Below, piece by piece: positions 15,607-24,855 of a DNA stretch of 64,000 nt. The notes under the pieces are model-generated. The model was not told the origin of the DNA. It ran no database searches and saw nothing but the letters and a program-made list of their open reading frames with translations. Source of the DNA: an uncultured Oscillospiraceae bacterium (lineage in GTDB: Bacteria > Bacillota > Clostridia > Oscillospirales > Oscillospiraceae); the NCBI GenBank assembly GCA_934512135.1, contig CAKSWT010000002.1, positions 193,292-257,291 on the forward strand. The letters are read 5' to 3'. The position numbers were made by a program, and so were the translations under genes. Each line of letters begins with the position of its first letter. The first letter of the stretch is position 1.

Positions 15607-15945
15607 ATGAACGATTGTATTTTCTGCAAGATCATAGCCGGTGAAATCCCCACCTCCAAGGTCTATGAGGACGACCTCTGCCTTGCCTTCCGGGATATTG
15701 AGCCTCTTGCGCCCATGCATTTTCTTGTGGTTCCCAAGCAGCATGTGGCCTCTGCCGCAGAGATTGGCGAAGACATGGCCCCTGTTGTCGGCCATATCTA
15801 CCAGGTCATCGCAAAGCTCGCCAAGGAAATGGGCTTTGGGGAGGGCTTCCGGGTCGTCACCAACTGCGGCGCCGACGCCGGACAGACGGTCCATCACCTG
15901 CATTTCCACGTCCTGGCAGGGAAGAAGCTGGGCAGCTTTAACTAA
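15607..15945 (+). CDS. HIT family (HINT-like) nucleotide hydrolase
   Basis: 112 aa. Histidine-triad motif HLHFHVLAG at the C-terminus, with CIFCKIIAGEIP at the N-terminus carrying a CxxC typical of bacterial HINT proteins. It hydrolyses nucleoside phosphoramidates and aminoacyl-adenylates. Its position directly behind alaS, 10 bases after the stop and with AGGAGG, fits a role in clearing aminoacyl-AMP from the synthetase (inference). Confidence 0.93.
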   Translation: MNDCIFCKIIAGEIPTSKVYEDDLCLAFRDIEPLAPMHFLVVPKQHVASAAEIGEDMAPVVGHIYQVIAKLAKEMGFGEGFRVVTNCGADAGQTVHHLHFHVLAGKKLGSFN

Positions 15946-15952
15946 GCCCAAA

Positions 15953-15980
15953 CAGGAGGCGCAAAAGCGCCTCCTGTTTT
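15953..15980 (+). terminator. terminator of alaS-HIT operon
   Basis: Stem CAGGAGGCGC / GCGCCTCCTG with an AAAA loop (AGGAGGCGCAAAAGCGCCT core) and TTTT. Confidence 0.85.
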
Positions 15981-15984
15981 CTCC

Positions 15985-16013
15985 TCGACAACTTCCTTCC
16001 GGGATGGTACAAT
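15985..16013 (+). promoter_or_regulatory. putative promoter of comEC
   Basis: TCGACA (15985-15990), 17-bp spacer, TACAAT (16008-16013), then GGAAGGAGGG before the ATG at 16034. Confidence 0.5.
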
Positions 16014-16033
16014 AGAGGGAAGGAGGGATTGCC

Positions 16034-18244
16034 ATGCGGACACTGCTGCGCTTTACCTGCGGGTTTTTACTCTCTGCGCTGTGTGCCATTTTCCTCTGCT
16101 CGGGGCTGCATTTATATCTGGCGGCGGCGGTTTTGCTGGTGCTTTCCATATTGCTCTGCATCCTACGTCCCAGAATTGGCGTGGCTCTTTTGGGCTTTTC
16201 TCTGGGGCTTTTCTGGACGGCGGGATATCAGGCGATTTTTATTGCTCCCTCACAAGCTCTGGCCGGAAGCGTCAGGATCATTTACGGCGAGGCCACAGAT
16301 TACAGTACCGAAACGGAGTATGGACTCCGTGTTCCGGCGGTCATCCAGGCCGATGACGTCCAAGTGCGAGCCATGGTATGGCTGAATCAGGAGCAGCCCT
16401 TGGAGCCTGGCGATCAGTTTACCGTGCTGGCAAGTTTAAAGGACGCCTGTTCCAACGACACCAGCTACTACATATCCGACGGCATTCACATTTTGGCTTA
16501 CGGAAAGGCCCAATTCCAAAAAACAGGAACAGCGGACCACAAGCTCCGGTATCTGCCGCGGCGTATTGCCCATCGGCTGGACCAGTCCCTTTCCCAGTGT
16601 GTTTCCCGGGATGCCCTGGGCTATGCCATGGCGTTGACCACCGGAAACCGCACGGCGCTGACCACGCTGCAAAAGGAAGACCTTCGAACCTCCGGCATTT
16701 ATCATGCTCTGGCCCTTTCCGGCCTCCACCTGACGGTGCTGGTCGGGTCCCTGGGATTCTGGATTTCCAAAGGGCGTCTCCGTGCCTGGATTGGGATTCC
16801 CATGAGCGTTGCCTTCGCCATCGTCACCGGCGCATCGCCGTCTATTGTCCGCGCCGCAGTGATGGAGTGTCTGGTTCTCACCGCCTCCCTGATTGGCAGG
16901 GAAGAGGACCCGCCTACATCCCTAGCTGCGGCCGGATTGGTGCTGACCATGGAGAATCCCTATTGTATTTTAAACTGGGGTATGCAGCTGAGCTTTGCCT
17001 CCATGATCGGACTGATTCTCCTGGGAGATCGGTTTTACCGTGCCATTGCGGGCAGACGGAGGCGTTCCATATTGCATCGGATTCGCCGCTGGATTGCAGC
17101 GCCCCTGTCCGCCACCGCAGCGGCAACCGTGTTTACCACGCCCCTGATGATGGCATATTTCGGACAGCTTTCCCTGATTGCGCCAATGACAAACCTGCTC
17201 GCTGGCTGGGCTATTGCATGGTGCTTCCAGGGCAGCCTGCTGACCGCCCTGGTTGGCCTGGTCTTTCCCAGTCTTGGCCGTGCCATGGGATGGATCACGG
17301 CCTGGCCGATTCGGTATGTGCAGGAAATTGCCGGGGCCCTTTCCCGGGTTCCCTTTGCTGCACTGAGCACCGCATCCGGCTATACGGTTGGCTGGGTTTT
17401 GCTGGTCTATTCTCTGCTTATCCTGCTCCTGTTGCGCCCCAAGGGCCAAGGTCACGGGATCTTACCGGGATGCTGTATGGCTGGGAGCCTTGGGGTATGC
17501 CTTTTTCTGATGCTTCTCTCCGGCGGCGGTTCCTCTTTTACGGTACTGGACGTAGGACAGGGACAATGTCTTCTGGCGCTGCAGAACGGGCAGGCGGCAA
17601 TCATCGACTGCGGCGGCTCCGCCGGCAGCGCCACAGGGGATATGGTCGCAGCGGAGCTGGCATCCTACGGTATCTATCGGGTGGAATACCTGATTTTAAC
17701 CCACTATGATGATGACCACAGCGCCGGGGTCACAGAACTGCTACAGCGGATTCCGGTTTCTACGGTGCTTCTGCCGGATCTTGACCCGGAGGATCCCCAC
17801 CGACGGGAGATCGAGCAGGCTGCGCGGGCACAACACACGGAAATCCTCCATGTCACCGCCCACACAAAGGCTGCGCTGGGAAGCGGCGAGCTGGAGCTCA
17901 TTCCGCCTGCCGGTCAGGACCAAAACGCCGGGCTTGCCGTTCTGGTGGAAATGCCGGCGTTTACCGCGCTGATTACCGGAGACATGGACACCCAGCAGGA
18001 GCAGGACTTACTGGATACTGTTGCCCTTCCCGATGTGAATCTGCTGATTGCAGGACACCACGGCTCAAAATACAGCACCTCTGAGGCGTTGCTGCGCCAG
18101 ACCGCACCAGAAATTGTGGCCATCTCCGTGGGGAAGAACAGCTACGGCCATCCGGCTGACGAGACGCTCCGGCGTATTACGGAATATGGCGCACAAATCT
18201 ACCGAACGGATTATCAGGGGACCATTCGATTTAAGGGGGCTTGA
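16034..18244 (+). CDS. comEC: ComEC/Rec2 DNA uptake channel
   Basis: 736 aa, full length. N-terminal membrane helices and DUF4131-like extracytoplasmic region (to about 190), the competence membrane domain with ALALSGLHLTVLVG (about 225-460), and a C-terminal metallo-beta-lactamase-like domain with LTHYDDDHSAGV and AGHHGSKYSTS, proposed to act as a nuclease. It forms the inner-membrane pore that takes single-stranded DNA into the cell. First of three tightly packed genes with holA and the RNase M5-like gene, a common Firmicutes order (comEC-holA). Confidence 0.95.
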   Translation: MRTLLRFTCGFLLSALCAIFLCSGLHLYLAAAVLLVLSILLCILRPRIGVALLGFSLGLFWTAGYQAIFIAPSQALAGSVRIIYGEATDYSTETEYGLRVPAVIQADDVQVRAMVWLNQEQPLEPGDQFTVLASLKDACSNDTSYYISDGIHILAYGKAQFQKTGTADHKLRYLPRRIAHRLDQSLSQCVSRDALGYAMALTTGNRTALTTLQKEDLRTSGIYHALALSGLHLTVLVGSLGFWISKGRLRAWIGIPMSVAFAIVTGASPSIVRAAVMECLVLTASLIGREEDPPTSLAAAGLVLTMENPYCILNWGMQLSFASMIGLILLGDRFYRAIAGRRRRSILHRIRRWIAAPLSATAAATVFTTPLMMAYFGQLSLIAPMTNLLAGWAIAWCFQGSLLTALVGLVFPSLGRAMGWITAWPIRYVQEIAGALSRVPFAALSTASGYTVGWVLLVYSLLILLLLRPKGQGHGILPGCCMAGSLGVCLFLMLLSGGGSSFTVLDVGQGQCLLALQNGQAAIIDCGGSAGSATGDMVAAELASYGIYRVEYLILTHYDDDHSAGVTELLQRIPVSTVLLPDLDPEDPHRREIEQAARAQHTEILHVTAHTKAALGSGELELIPPAGQDQNAGLAVLVEMPAFTALITGDMDTQQEQDLLDTVALPDVNLLIAGHHGSKYSTSEALLRQTAPEIVAISVGKNSYGHPADETLRRITEYGAQIYRTDYQGTIRFKGA

Positions 18245-18247
18245 CCC

Positions 18248-19297
18248 ATGGCAAAGAAAAAATCGACCACGTCCGAGGGATACCAGCAGCTCAAGGCGGA
18301 CATCAAGTCCGGTTCCTTTCACCGGATGTATATATTCTACGGCGAGGAACACTATCTCCTGGAGCACTATCAGAGACAGCTCAAAAAAAAGCTGGCAGAT
18401 GGTCCCGCGGAGGACTTCAACTACCATCGTTTTACCGAGGAGACCTGGGATATTGGAGCCCTAAGTGAGGCAGCCGAGGCAATCCCCATGATGAGTCCCA
18501 GCAGCCTCATAGAAATCATAGACATTGACCCGTTTTCCCGGCCGGAAAGCGAGCGCCAGGCCCTGACAGAGCTGATGTCCGGTCTGCCGGACTACTGCAC
18601 CGTGGTATGGATTTTCGACGCCGTCCCCTGGAAGCCGGACAAGCGTATGAAAAAGCTGTGGAGTGCGATTTCCGCTGCAGTTCAGGTGGAATTCGTCAAG
18701 CAGCCGGAATCCCAGCTGATTCCGTGGATCCGACGGCATTTGGCCACCGGCCAAAAAACCATAAGCGACAATGTCTGCCGCTACCTCATTCTACAGACCG
18801 GCGGTTCTATGGCCACCCTGTACGCGGAGCTGCAGAAGCTCATGGCCTATTCCGATCAGCCGGAAATCACAAAGTCTGACGTAGACAGCGTTGTCATCCC
18901 GGTGGTAGAAGCCGTAATTTTCGACATAACCAAGGACATCGGGGCACAGAATTTTGACGGTGCCCTGGGAAAGCTACGGGATCTGCTGCGACAGGAGACC
19001 GAGCCCATCGCCATCAATGCCATCATTGGCCGCCAGCTGCGGCAGCTCTACGGTGCGAAGGTCCTGATGGAGCATCGGAAGGGCCCCTACGACTTGATGC
19101 GGCTCTACGGCACCTGGGAGTCCGCCGCCAAGGAATTGTATAACCAAGCGGGACACTTTTCCAAGCGAACCCTGCGCCAGGGCATGGGGCTCTCCGCAGA
19201 AACGGACTATGCCATGAAAACCTCCGGCGGCGGACAGGCTCAGCTGTTGGAGATGATGATCCTCCGTTTGGCAGAGGACTGCAGGAGGGGACGCTGA
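18248..19297 (+). CDS. holA: DNA polymerase III delta subunit
   Basis: 349 aa, family-typical length. Delta opens the beta sliding clamp within the clamp loader. N-terminal AAA-like domain (MYIFYGEEHYLLEHY, then IPMMSPSSLIEI), lid and C-terminal collar helices (INAIIGRQLRQLYGAKVL; SAETDYAMKTSGG). Starts 3 bases after comEC, and its stop overlaps the next start by one base, so the three genes form one unit. Confidence 0.93.
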   Translation: MAKKKSTTSEGYQQLKADIKSGSFHRMYIFYGEEHYLLEHYQRQLKKKLADGPAEDFNYHRFTEETWDIGALSEAAEAIPMMSPSSLIEIIDIDPFSRPESERQALTELMSGLPDYCTVVWIFDAVPWKPDKRMKKLWSAISAAVQVEFVKQPESQLIPWIRRHLATGQKTISDNVCRYLILQTGGSMATLYAELQKLMAYSDQPEITKSDVDSVVIPVVEAVIFDITKDIGAQNFDGALGKLRDLLRQETEPIAINAIIGRQLRQLYGAKVLMEHRKGPYDLMRLYGTWESAAKELYNQAGHFSKRTLRQGMGLSAETDYAMKTSGGGQAQLLEMMILRLAEDCRRGR

Positions 19298-19887
19298 TGG
19301 TTCGAATTGCAGAGGCCATTTTGGTGGAAGGCCGATATGACAAGAATGCACTTCGACAGGTGGTGGATGCACCTATTTTTGAGACCGACGGCTTTGGAAT
19401 CTTTAAGGATTCCCAGAAGATTGCCTTTCTTCGCCGCGTGGCAGAAAAACGAGGACTGATTCTTCTGACGGACAGCGACGGCGCCGGCTTTGTAATTCGG
19501 AATCGGCTAAAAAGTCAGCTGCCGCCGGACCGGTTGCTCCACGCCTATATTCCGGATATTCCCGGAAAGGAAAAGCGAAAGCAAACCGCCTCCAAGGAAG
19601 GTCTGCTTGGTGTGGAAGGGATGACGCCGGAAATTCTGGTGGAAGTGCTTCGGCGGTCTGGTGCGCACTTTTTGGATGACGATGCTCCGGAGCCCCGGGA
19701 AACTGGAATCACCCGGCAGGACCTCTTTGCTCTGGGACTTATGGGGGGAAGCAACAGCGCTGCCCGACGGGACTATGTCAAGCGTCAGCTGGAGCTTCCG
19801 GCACATCTGGGAACTGGGGCGTTTCTCGACGCGCTGAACCTGATTACAGATCGGGAAACCCTTGCACAGCTTGCGCTTTCCATCTGA
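19297..19887 (+). CDS. toprim domain protein, RNase M5-like
   Basis: 196 aa. Toprim domain in the first half: the catalytic Glu in ILVEGRYDKNALR and the DxD in LLTDSDGAGFVIRN, as in ribonuclease M5 (RnmV), which matures 5S rRNA. The C-terminal half is the DUF4093-like region common in clostridial RnmV homologues. Length matches RnmV (about 180-190 aa). Coupled to holA by a one-base ATG/TGA overlap. The activity on 5S rRNA is inferred by family. Confidence 0.85.
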   Translation: MVRIAEAILVEGRYDKNALRQVVDAPIFETDGFGIFKDSQKIAFLRRVAEKRGLILLTDSDGAGFVIRNRLKSQLPPDRLLHAYIPDIPGKEKRKQTASKEGLLGVEGMTPEILVEVLRRSGAHFLDDDAPEPRETGITRQDLFALGLMGGSNSAARRDYVKRQLELPAHLGTGAFLDALNLITDRETLAQLALSI

Positions 19888-19902
19888 CTGGCGCTTCTCG
19901 TG

Positions 19903-19911
19903 TGATATAAT
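19903..19911 (+). promoter_or_regulatory. extended -10 promoter of proC
   Basis: TGA-TATAAT gives an extended -10 element (TGn upstream of a perfect hexamer). No convincing -35 is visible, which an extended -10 can dispense with. Confidence 0.5.
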
Positions 19912-19977
19912 AAAAACACGTCCCTTGGCTGCAATGCAAGGAGGTAGGGCAGTCTGGACAGCATTGGAGGATTTTCT

Positions 19978-20772
19978 ATGAAAATTGGTATTATAGGCAC
20001 TGGCAATATGGGCGGTGCACTGATGGACGCCTTTTGCCTGGACCCGAACAACACCCTGCGGGCCTACAATCACGGGCGAGAAAAGCTGGAGGCCGTCTGT
20101 GGCCGGACCGGCGCAATTCCGGCCGCCTCTGCCGCAGACGCCATTGACGGCTGTGATGTGATTCTGCTGGCCGTAAAACCCATTGTCATGCCCTCAGTCC
20201 TGGAAGAACTTGCCCCGGTTCTGCGTCCGGAGCAGCTTGTCGTTTCCATCGCCGTGGGGCTCACCATTGAATCCTACAGCAAAATCCTTGGCCCTGACAA
20301 AAAAATTGTCCGAGCCATGCCCAATACCCCTGCTGCAGTGCAAGCCGGAATGACTGCCTTTGCCTTTGGCCCCCATGTCACCGTGGAGGAGCAGCAGACC
20401 GTTCTTGATCTGTTCTCCCTGGCCGGTGGAACCGCCGTGCTGCCGGAGCGGTTGATGAACGCAGTTTCGGCCTTGACCGGCTCCAGCCCTGCCTATGTGT
20501 ATATGTTTATTGAGGCCATGGCAGATGCCGGGTGTTATGCAGGGATTCCTCGGGCCCAGGCCTATCAGCTGGCAGCCCAGGCTGTCCTCGGATCCGCCAA
20601 AATGGTCTTGGAAACCGGAAAGCATCCGGGTGTATTAAAGGATGAGGTTTGCTCTCCCGGCGGAACAACCATCCGCGCAGTGGCGGAGCTGGAGCGCTGT
20701 GGCATGCGCAGCGCCGTGATTGAGGCCATCAAGGCCTGTGTAGATGCGGCCGGTACGCCGCAAACCAAGTAA
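19978..20772 (+). CDS. proC: pyrroline-5-carboxylate reductase
   Basis: 264 aa. NAD(P)-binding Rossmann domain begins IGIIGTGNMGGALMDAF; VRAMPNTPAAVQAGMT and LTGSSPAYVYMFIEAMADAG and DEVCSPGGTTIRAV are the ProC signatures. Last step of proline synthesis, reducing pyrroline-5-carboxylate to L-proline. Single gene between an extended -10 promoter and a terminator; GGAGG ribosome site. Confidence 0.96.
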   Translation: MKIGIIGTGNMGGALMDAFCLDPNNTLRAYNHGREKLEAVCGRTGAIPAASAADAIDGCDVILLAVKPIVMPSVLEELAPVLRPEQLVVSIAVGLTIESYSKILGPDKKIVRAMPNTPAAVQAGMTAFAFGPHVTVEEQQTVLDLFSLAGGTAVLPERLMNAVSALTGSSPAYVYMFIEAMADAGCYAGIPRAQAYQLAAQAVLGSAKMVLETGKHPGVLKDEVCSPGGTTIRAVAELERCGMRSAVIEAIKACVDAAGTPQTK

Positions 20773-20802
20773 ACAAAACCGCTGAAAAGCCGTGTTTTGC
20801 TC

Positions 20803-20845
20803 AGGCCCTAGAGAGATTCGCCTCATGCTGTCTCCTCTAGGGCCT
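20803..20845 (+). terminator. terminator of proC
   Basis: Stem AGGCCCTAGAG / CTCTAGGGCCT with a long loop, followed by TTGATT. Weak T-run. Confidence 0.65.
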
Positions 20846-20964
20846 TGATTATCATTCATCCCATCCGGGACACGCTGTGATCCCTATGGGCCATAGGGTT
20901 GACACAAACCTGATCTCAATTGCCCCCATTGGCAACTCTTTTCCCAGTTAATGCAGTAAAACTG

Positions 20965-20993
20965 TTGACATTTATCAATAGTTTCGGTATGCT
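20965..20993 (+). promoter_or_regulatory. promoter of citrate synthase gene
   Basis: Perfect TTGACA (20965-20970), 17-bp spacer, TATGCT (20988-20993). Transcription should start near 21000, which leaves a leader of only about 17 bases holding just the AAAGGAGG site. Confidence 0.7.
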
Positions 20994-21016
20994 ATATGGA
21001 AAAGGAGGCGATTTGT

Positions 21017-22366
21017 ATGAACCAGAATCCGGAGCTGATCCGCCGTTGGGCGGAGGAACTCTCCAACCAGGACAAGATTTCTCCCGAGCTTTACGATCAG
21101 TATGGTGTCAAACGCGGACTTCGAGATAAAAACGGAAAGGGCGTTCTGGCCGGTCTTACGAGTATTTCTAACGTATGTGGGAAGCAATTAGTCAACGGGG
21201 AGGAGGTCCCCTGTGAAGGGCAGCTCTATTATCGGGGCTACTCCATTTTTGACCTGGTCCGAGGGGCCATCCGGGATCATCACTCTCTCATGGAGGAATG
21301 TACCTATCTTTTGCTGTTTGGGAAACTCCCGGACACGGCGGAACTGAAGCTGTTTCAGGATACACTGGCTCAAGTCAGAACACTTCCTCAGAATTTCACC
21401 AGGGATGTTATCATGAAGGCCCCCAGCAGTGATGTCATGAACACCCTGACCCGCAGTGTATTGACCCTTAGCTCCTATGACCCCAGGGCGCTGGACACAT
21501 CCCTTGAAAATGTTCTGCGCCAGTCTCTGATGCTGATTAGCCTTATGCCGGTGCTTTCGGTTTATGGCTACCATGCCTACAATCACTACCTTCGGGACGG
21601 GAGCTTCTATATTCACAATCCCGATCCGGCGCTGAATACGGCGGAGAATCTGCTGATGATGCTGCGTCCGGACCAGCGCTTCACCAAGCTGGAGGCCCTG
21701 GTTCTGGATCTGTGCCTGGCCCTGCATATGGAGCACGGCGGAGGCAACAACTCCGCCTTTACCACCCATGTGGTGACCTCCGCAGGGTCGGACACCTATT
21801 CCACCGTAGCCGCAGCCCTTTGCTCTCTCAAGGGCCCCAAGCACGGCGGCGCAAACATTAAGGTTGCCCAAATGATGGACGATCTCAAGGCACATGTAGG
21901 CGATGTCACCGACCAAGAGGAGGTACACCGCTACCTGGAGCTGTTACTGGCCGGGCAGGCCTTTGACCACACCGGACTGATTTATGGCATGGGCCATGCG
22001 GTTTATTCTCTGTCCGATCCCCGTGCCGTGGTGTTCAAGCAGTTTGTGGAGCAGCTGGCTGCTGAAAAAGGAAAACAAGAAGACTTTCGACTTTACGCCA
22101 TGGTGGAGCAGATGGCACCACAGATCATTTGTGAGAAGCGTCGCATTTACAAGGGAGTCTGTGCCAATGTGGATTTCTACAGCGGCTTTGTCTATAGCAT
22201 GCTGGGCATTCCCAGGGAACTGTTCACACCGATTTTCGCGGTAGCCCGCATCGCAGGCTGGAGCGCTCACCGCATGGAGGAGCTAACCAACACCGATAAA
22301 ATCATCCGTCCCGCCTATAAAAGCGTCGCTCCGCAGCGGAGCTATGTGCCGCTGGCTCAACGGTGA
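21017..22366 (+). CDS. citrate synthase
   Basis: 449 aa (Si)-type citrate/2-methylcitrate synthase family. Conserved regions: GYSIFDLVRG, the catalytic His stretch MEHGGGNNSAFTTHVV, GPKHGGAN, GMGHAVYSLSDPRA and the CoA-site R/D near VDFYSGFVYSMLGIP. Condenses oxaloacetate and acetyl-CoA. The ATG at 21017 is chosen because AAAGGAGG lies 8 bases upstream; the ATG at 20996 would overlap the promoter. No isocitrate dehydrogenase or aconitase gene adjoins it, so it probably feeds 2-oxoglutarate/glutamate synthesis in a branched pathway (inference). Confidence 0.93.
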   Translation: MNQNPELIRRWAEELSNQDKISPELYDQYGVKRGLRDKNGKGVLAGLTSISNVCGKQLVNGEEVPCEGQLYYRGYSIFDLVRGAIRDHHSLMEECTYLLLFGKLPDTAELKLFQDTLAQVRTLPQNFTRDVIMKAPSSDVMNTLTRSVLTLSSYDPRALDTSLENVLRQSLMLISLMPVLSVYGYHAYNHYLRDGSFYIHNPDPALNTAENLLMMLRPDQRFTKLEALVLDLCLALHMEHGGGNNSAFTTHVVTSAGSDTYSTVAAALCSLKGPKHGGANIKVAQMMDDLKAHVGDVTDQEEVHRYLELLLAGQAFDHTGLIYGMGHAVYSLSDPRAVVFKQFVEQLAAEKGKQEDFRLYAMVEQMAPQIICEKRRIYKGVCANVDFYSGFVYSMLGIPRELFTPIFAVARIAGWSAHRMEELTNTDKIIRPAYKSVAPQRSYVPLAQR

Positions 22367-22397
22367 GGCGCAAAAAACGTCTTATGTGTATTCCTGC

Positions 22398-22426
22398 TTG
22401 CGCCCCCTTGAGACCTGTGATAGAAT
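22398..22426 (+). promoter_or_regulatory. putative promoter of DUF6056-like gene
   Basis: TTGCGC (22398-22403), 17-bp spacer, TAGAAT (22421-22426). Confidence 0.45.
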
Positions 22427-22452
22427 ACTCTTCGATTGGGCGGTGATATTCA

Positions 22453-23946
22453 GTGCATACTTTAAAAAACATGTACAGACGGTTTCAACAACTTCGGTGC
22501 TCTGAACAACTTCTTTGCGGTATTATTTTGAGTGCAGCCATTATTTCAGTTCTCCCTGTACTTTGGATTGGTCTATACAATGTTCCTTGTGCGGATGACT
22601 ATTCCTATGGTGCGGGAACACACCACACCTGGGAGCAAACCGGTTCCATTTGGGAAGTTTTCTGTGCTGCATTGCGGAGCACTCGTGGGTGGTATCAGGC
22701 GTGGCAAGGCACATTTTCTGCTATCATTTTAATGTGCCTACAGCCTGCAGTTTATGGAGAATCGTACTACAAGCTGGTCACTTTTCTTTTGGTCGGTCTC
22801 TTGGCAATTGGCGAGGTGTTCTTTTCATGGGTGGTATTTCGGCGGTACTTTAAATCGACCTGTTCGCAATTTCTTATGATTGCAGCTGTCTGGTTTGTGA
22901 TGTCGGTTCAATTGGCACCGAGCGCAGTTGAGGCATTTTACTGGTACAATGGCGGCATCTATTACACTGGTTTCTTTTCCCTCATGCTGATTTTCTTTGG
23001 CGTGTTGCTCTTGAGCATCCAATCCAAAAGTCGCTGTGCTCACGTCAGTCAGGTCACCCTTTCATGTTTCATCGGTTTTCTCTTGGGCGGAAGCAACTAT
23101 GTTACGGCCCTGATTTCCGCATTGGTGGTTGCACTTAGTGTTGTGTTACTGATTTTTCTCAGGAATCCCCGTTGGAAAACAATCCTTCTTCCGTTTTTCT
23201 TTACACTGGCTGCATTGATTGTGAGTGGAATCGCTCCCGGAAATCAAGTGCGACAGAACGCTTTGCAGTCCATCCCACCATTGGAAGCAGTTAAGCTGTC
23301 CATCATCACAGCGGCGGGAGCCATCGGGTCCAATCTTGACCTGCTGCATATTTTATGCTTTAGCTTCTGTGGGATCATCTTATGGAAAATCGCAAAAAAC
23401 ACAACATTTCGATTTCCATGTCCAGTATTCGTGGGCTTGCTAAGCTTTGGAATTTTTGTAGCGCACTATTGTCCACCCTTTTTCAGCATGAATACCATCG
23501 GCCCCGGTCGACTTCAGAACATTGTCTATGACACATATGTTTTCCTGATTATGTTCAATATTTTTTATGTTCTTGGCTGGATACAGCAGCACATACTGCT
23601 ACAGCACGACGCAGAACGTACATCCTCCTATTCAAGTCTGGCCCTTGCTACCATGGCCCTTTGTATTTCGCTGTGCTGTGCATATGTACCTCGAAATACC
23701 CCCATGACCGCAACCCGGGCCCTCCAATCCCTCCGTTCCGGTGCAGCAGCCCAATACTACTCTGAGTTTCAGGACCGCCTCACCATACTAAAAGACCCAC
23801 AGGTCCAGGATGCTGTGTTCACTTCTTATTCTCAGCGTCCCTATGTTCTGTTCTTCACGGATATATCCGAGGATCCTCAATTCTGGTCTAATCTTGCCAT
23901 GGCAGATTATTACCACAAGCAGAGCGTATCAGTATCTGCAAAATAA
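22453..23946 (+). CDS. polytopic membrane protein, DUF6056-like
   Basis: 497 aa with about 11-12 membrane helices. The first loop carries PCADDYSYGAGTHHTW and STRGWYQAWQGTF, an acidic-pair plus aromatic pattern seen in DUF6056 and in GT-C fold (GtrII-type) glycosyltransferase-like proteins of Firmicutes. It may therefore act in surface glycan or teichoic-acid decoration, but no activity is established. A GTG start at 22453 with GGTG 7 bases upstream is used; ATG at 22471 is an alternative. GC content appears lower (about 48% by eye) than in neighbouring genes, so it may be of foreign origin. Confidence 0.7.
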   Translation: MHTLKNMYRRFQQLRCSEQLLCGIILSAAIISVLPVLWIGLYNVPCADDYSYGAGTHHTWEQTGSIWEVFCAALRSTRGWYQAWQGTFSAIILMCLQPAVYGESYYKLVTFLLVGLLAIGEVFFSWVVFRRYFKSTCSQFLMIAAVWFVMSVQLAPSAVEAFYWYNGGIYYTGFFSLMLIFFGVLLLSIQSKSRCAHVSQVTLSCFIGFLLGGSNYVTALISALVVALSVVLLIFLRNPRWKTILLPFFFTLAALIVSGIAPGNQVRQNALQSIPPLEAVKLSIITAAGAIGSNLDLLHILCFSFCGIILWKIAKNTTFRFPCPVFVGLLSFGIFVAHYCPPFFSMNTIGPGRLQNIVYDTYVFLIMFNIFYVLGWIQQHILLQHDAERTSSYSSLALATMALCISLCCAYVPRNTPMTATRALQSLRSGAAAQYYSEFQDRLTILKDPQVQDAVFTSYSQRPYVLFFTDISEDPQFWSNLAMADYYHKQSVSVSAK

Positions 23947-24032
23947 GTTTTCGAAAACTTCTTGCCTATACCCCAGGCATATGAAAAACAACAGCTCCGG
24001 TCCTTGAAGGGGTTTTGAAAGGAATGAATATC

Positions 24033-24356
24033 ATGGACTTTTCCATCAACGAAATGCTTGCCATGCAGACAGCCTTACAGGAAAAGTACAACGACAAATG
24101 GGAGGGCGTTTCTCCCCAAGTGGGTCAGAACAAAGTTCTGTGGATGATCGGCGAAATCGGCGAGGTAATCGATGTTGTTAAGAAAAACGGCTGGGAGGAA
24201 GCAACGCAGAATCCTGAGCATCGGAAAGACCTTGTGGAGGAGCTGGCAGATGTACTCATGTACTACAATGACGTTCTTCTGTGTTACGGTATCACCGCCG
24301 AGGAACTGAAAAAAGCCTATACAGAGAAATTCCAGCGAAACATGACCCGCTGGTAA
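24033..24356 (+). CDS. MazG-like nucleotide pyrophosphohydrolase
   Basis: 107 aa all-alpha NTP pyrophosphohydrolase. The Mg-binding EExxE/ExxD pattern is visible as GEIGEVIDVV and KDLVEELADVLMYYND. It would clear aberrant (d)NTPs. The ATG at 24033 gives correct spacing to GAAAGGA; the ATG at 24024 touches that site. Followed 16 bases on by a NUDIX gene, so both belong to a nucleotide-sanitising unit. Confidence 0.85.
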   Translation: MDFSINEMLAMQTALQEKYNDKWEGVSPQVGQNKVLWMIGEIGEVIDVVKKNGWEEATQNPEHRKDLVEELADVLMYYNDVLLCYGITAEELKKAYTEKFQRNMTRW

Positions 24357-24372
24357 GAAAAGGAGAACATAA

Positions 24373-24831
24373 ATGGCGCGTGAAGAAAAGACAATCCTGA
24401 CCAATATGTGCATGGTCTACGATGATAACGGAAATGTGCTGGTAGAGGACCGCTGCAAGCCGGAATGGCCCGGCATCACCTTTCCCGGCGGACACGTGGA
24501 GCACGGCGAGTCCTTCGTGGCTTCGGTGATTCGAGAGGTCAAGGAGGAAACCGGGCTGGACATCGAGCATCCCGTGCTCTGCGGCATCAAGCAGTGGTAC
24601 GAGAAGGAGGACGTGCGCTATGTGGTGCTGTTTTTCAAGACCAATCTGTTTTCCGGCACCGTCCGCTCCTCGGAGGAGGGGGAGGTCTATTGGATGCCAC
24701 GGGAGCAGCTTAGTCAATGCCAGCTGGCAACCGATATGGACGAAATGATTGAGATTTTTGAGTCCGAGGACCGGACGGAGTTTTATTACTATTATAATGA
24801 GGATGGAAGCTGGGGGCATACCGTGCTGTGA
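24373..24831 (+). CDS. NUDIX hydrolase (MutT/8-oxo-dGTPase-like)
   Basis: 152 aa. Complete Nudix box G-x5-E-x7-REV-x-EE-x-G: GGHVEHGESF, then REVKEETGL. The N-terminal TNMCMVYDDNGNVLVEDR resembles clostridial MutT-like 8-oxo-dGTP diphosphatases. AAAAGGAG ribosome site. Substrate not certain. Confidence 0.9.
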   Translation: MAREEKTILTNMCMVYDDNGNVLVEDRCKPEWPGITFPGGHVEHGESFVASVIREVKEETGLDIEHPVLCGIKQWYEKEDVRYVVLFFKTNLFSGTVRSSEEGEVYWMPREQLSQCQLATDMDEMIEIFESEDRTEFYYYYNEDGSWGHTVL

Positions 24832-24855
24832 AGCCTATTGTGAGCAGGTAATGAA

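Noticed and set aside
11904..15659. A 1251-codon open frame on the minus strand covering all of alaS
   Set aside because: Only the first 228 codons from the downstream end (DUF421) look like protein; the rest is the antisense of alaS, kept open by its codon bias.
22366..22404. GGCGCAA / TTGCGCC inverted repeat after citrate synthase
   Set aside because: The loop of about 25 bases is long, no T-run follows, and the right arm overlaps the -35 box of the next gene; not a convincing terminator.
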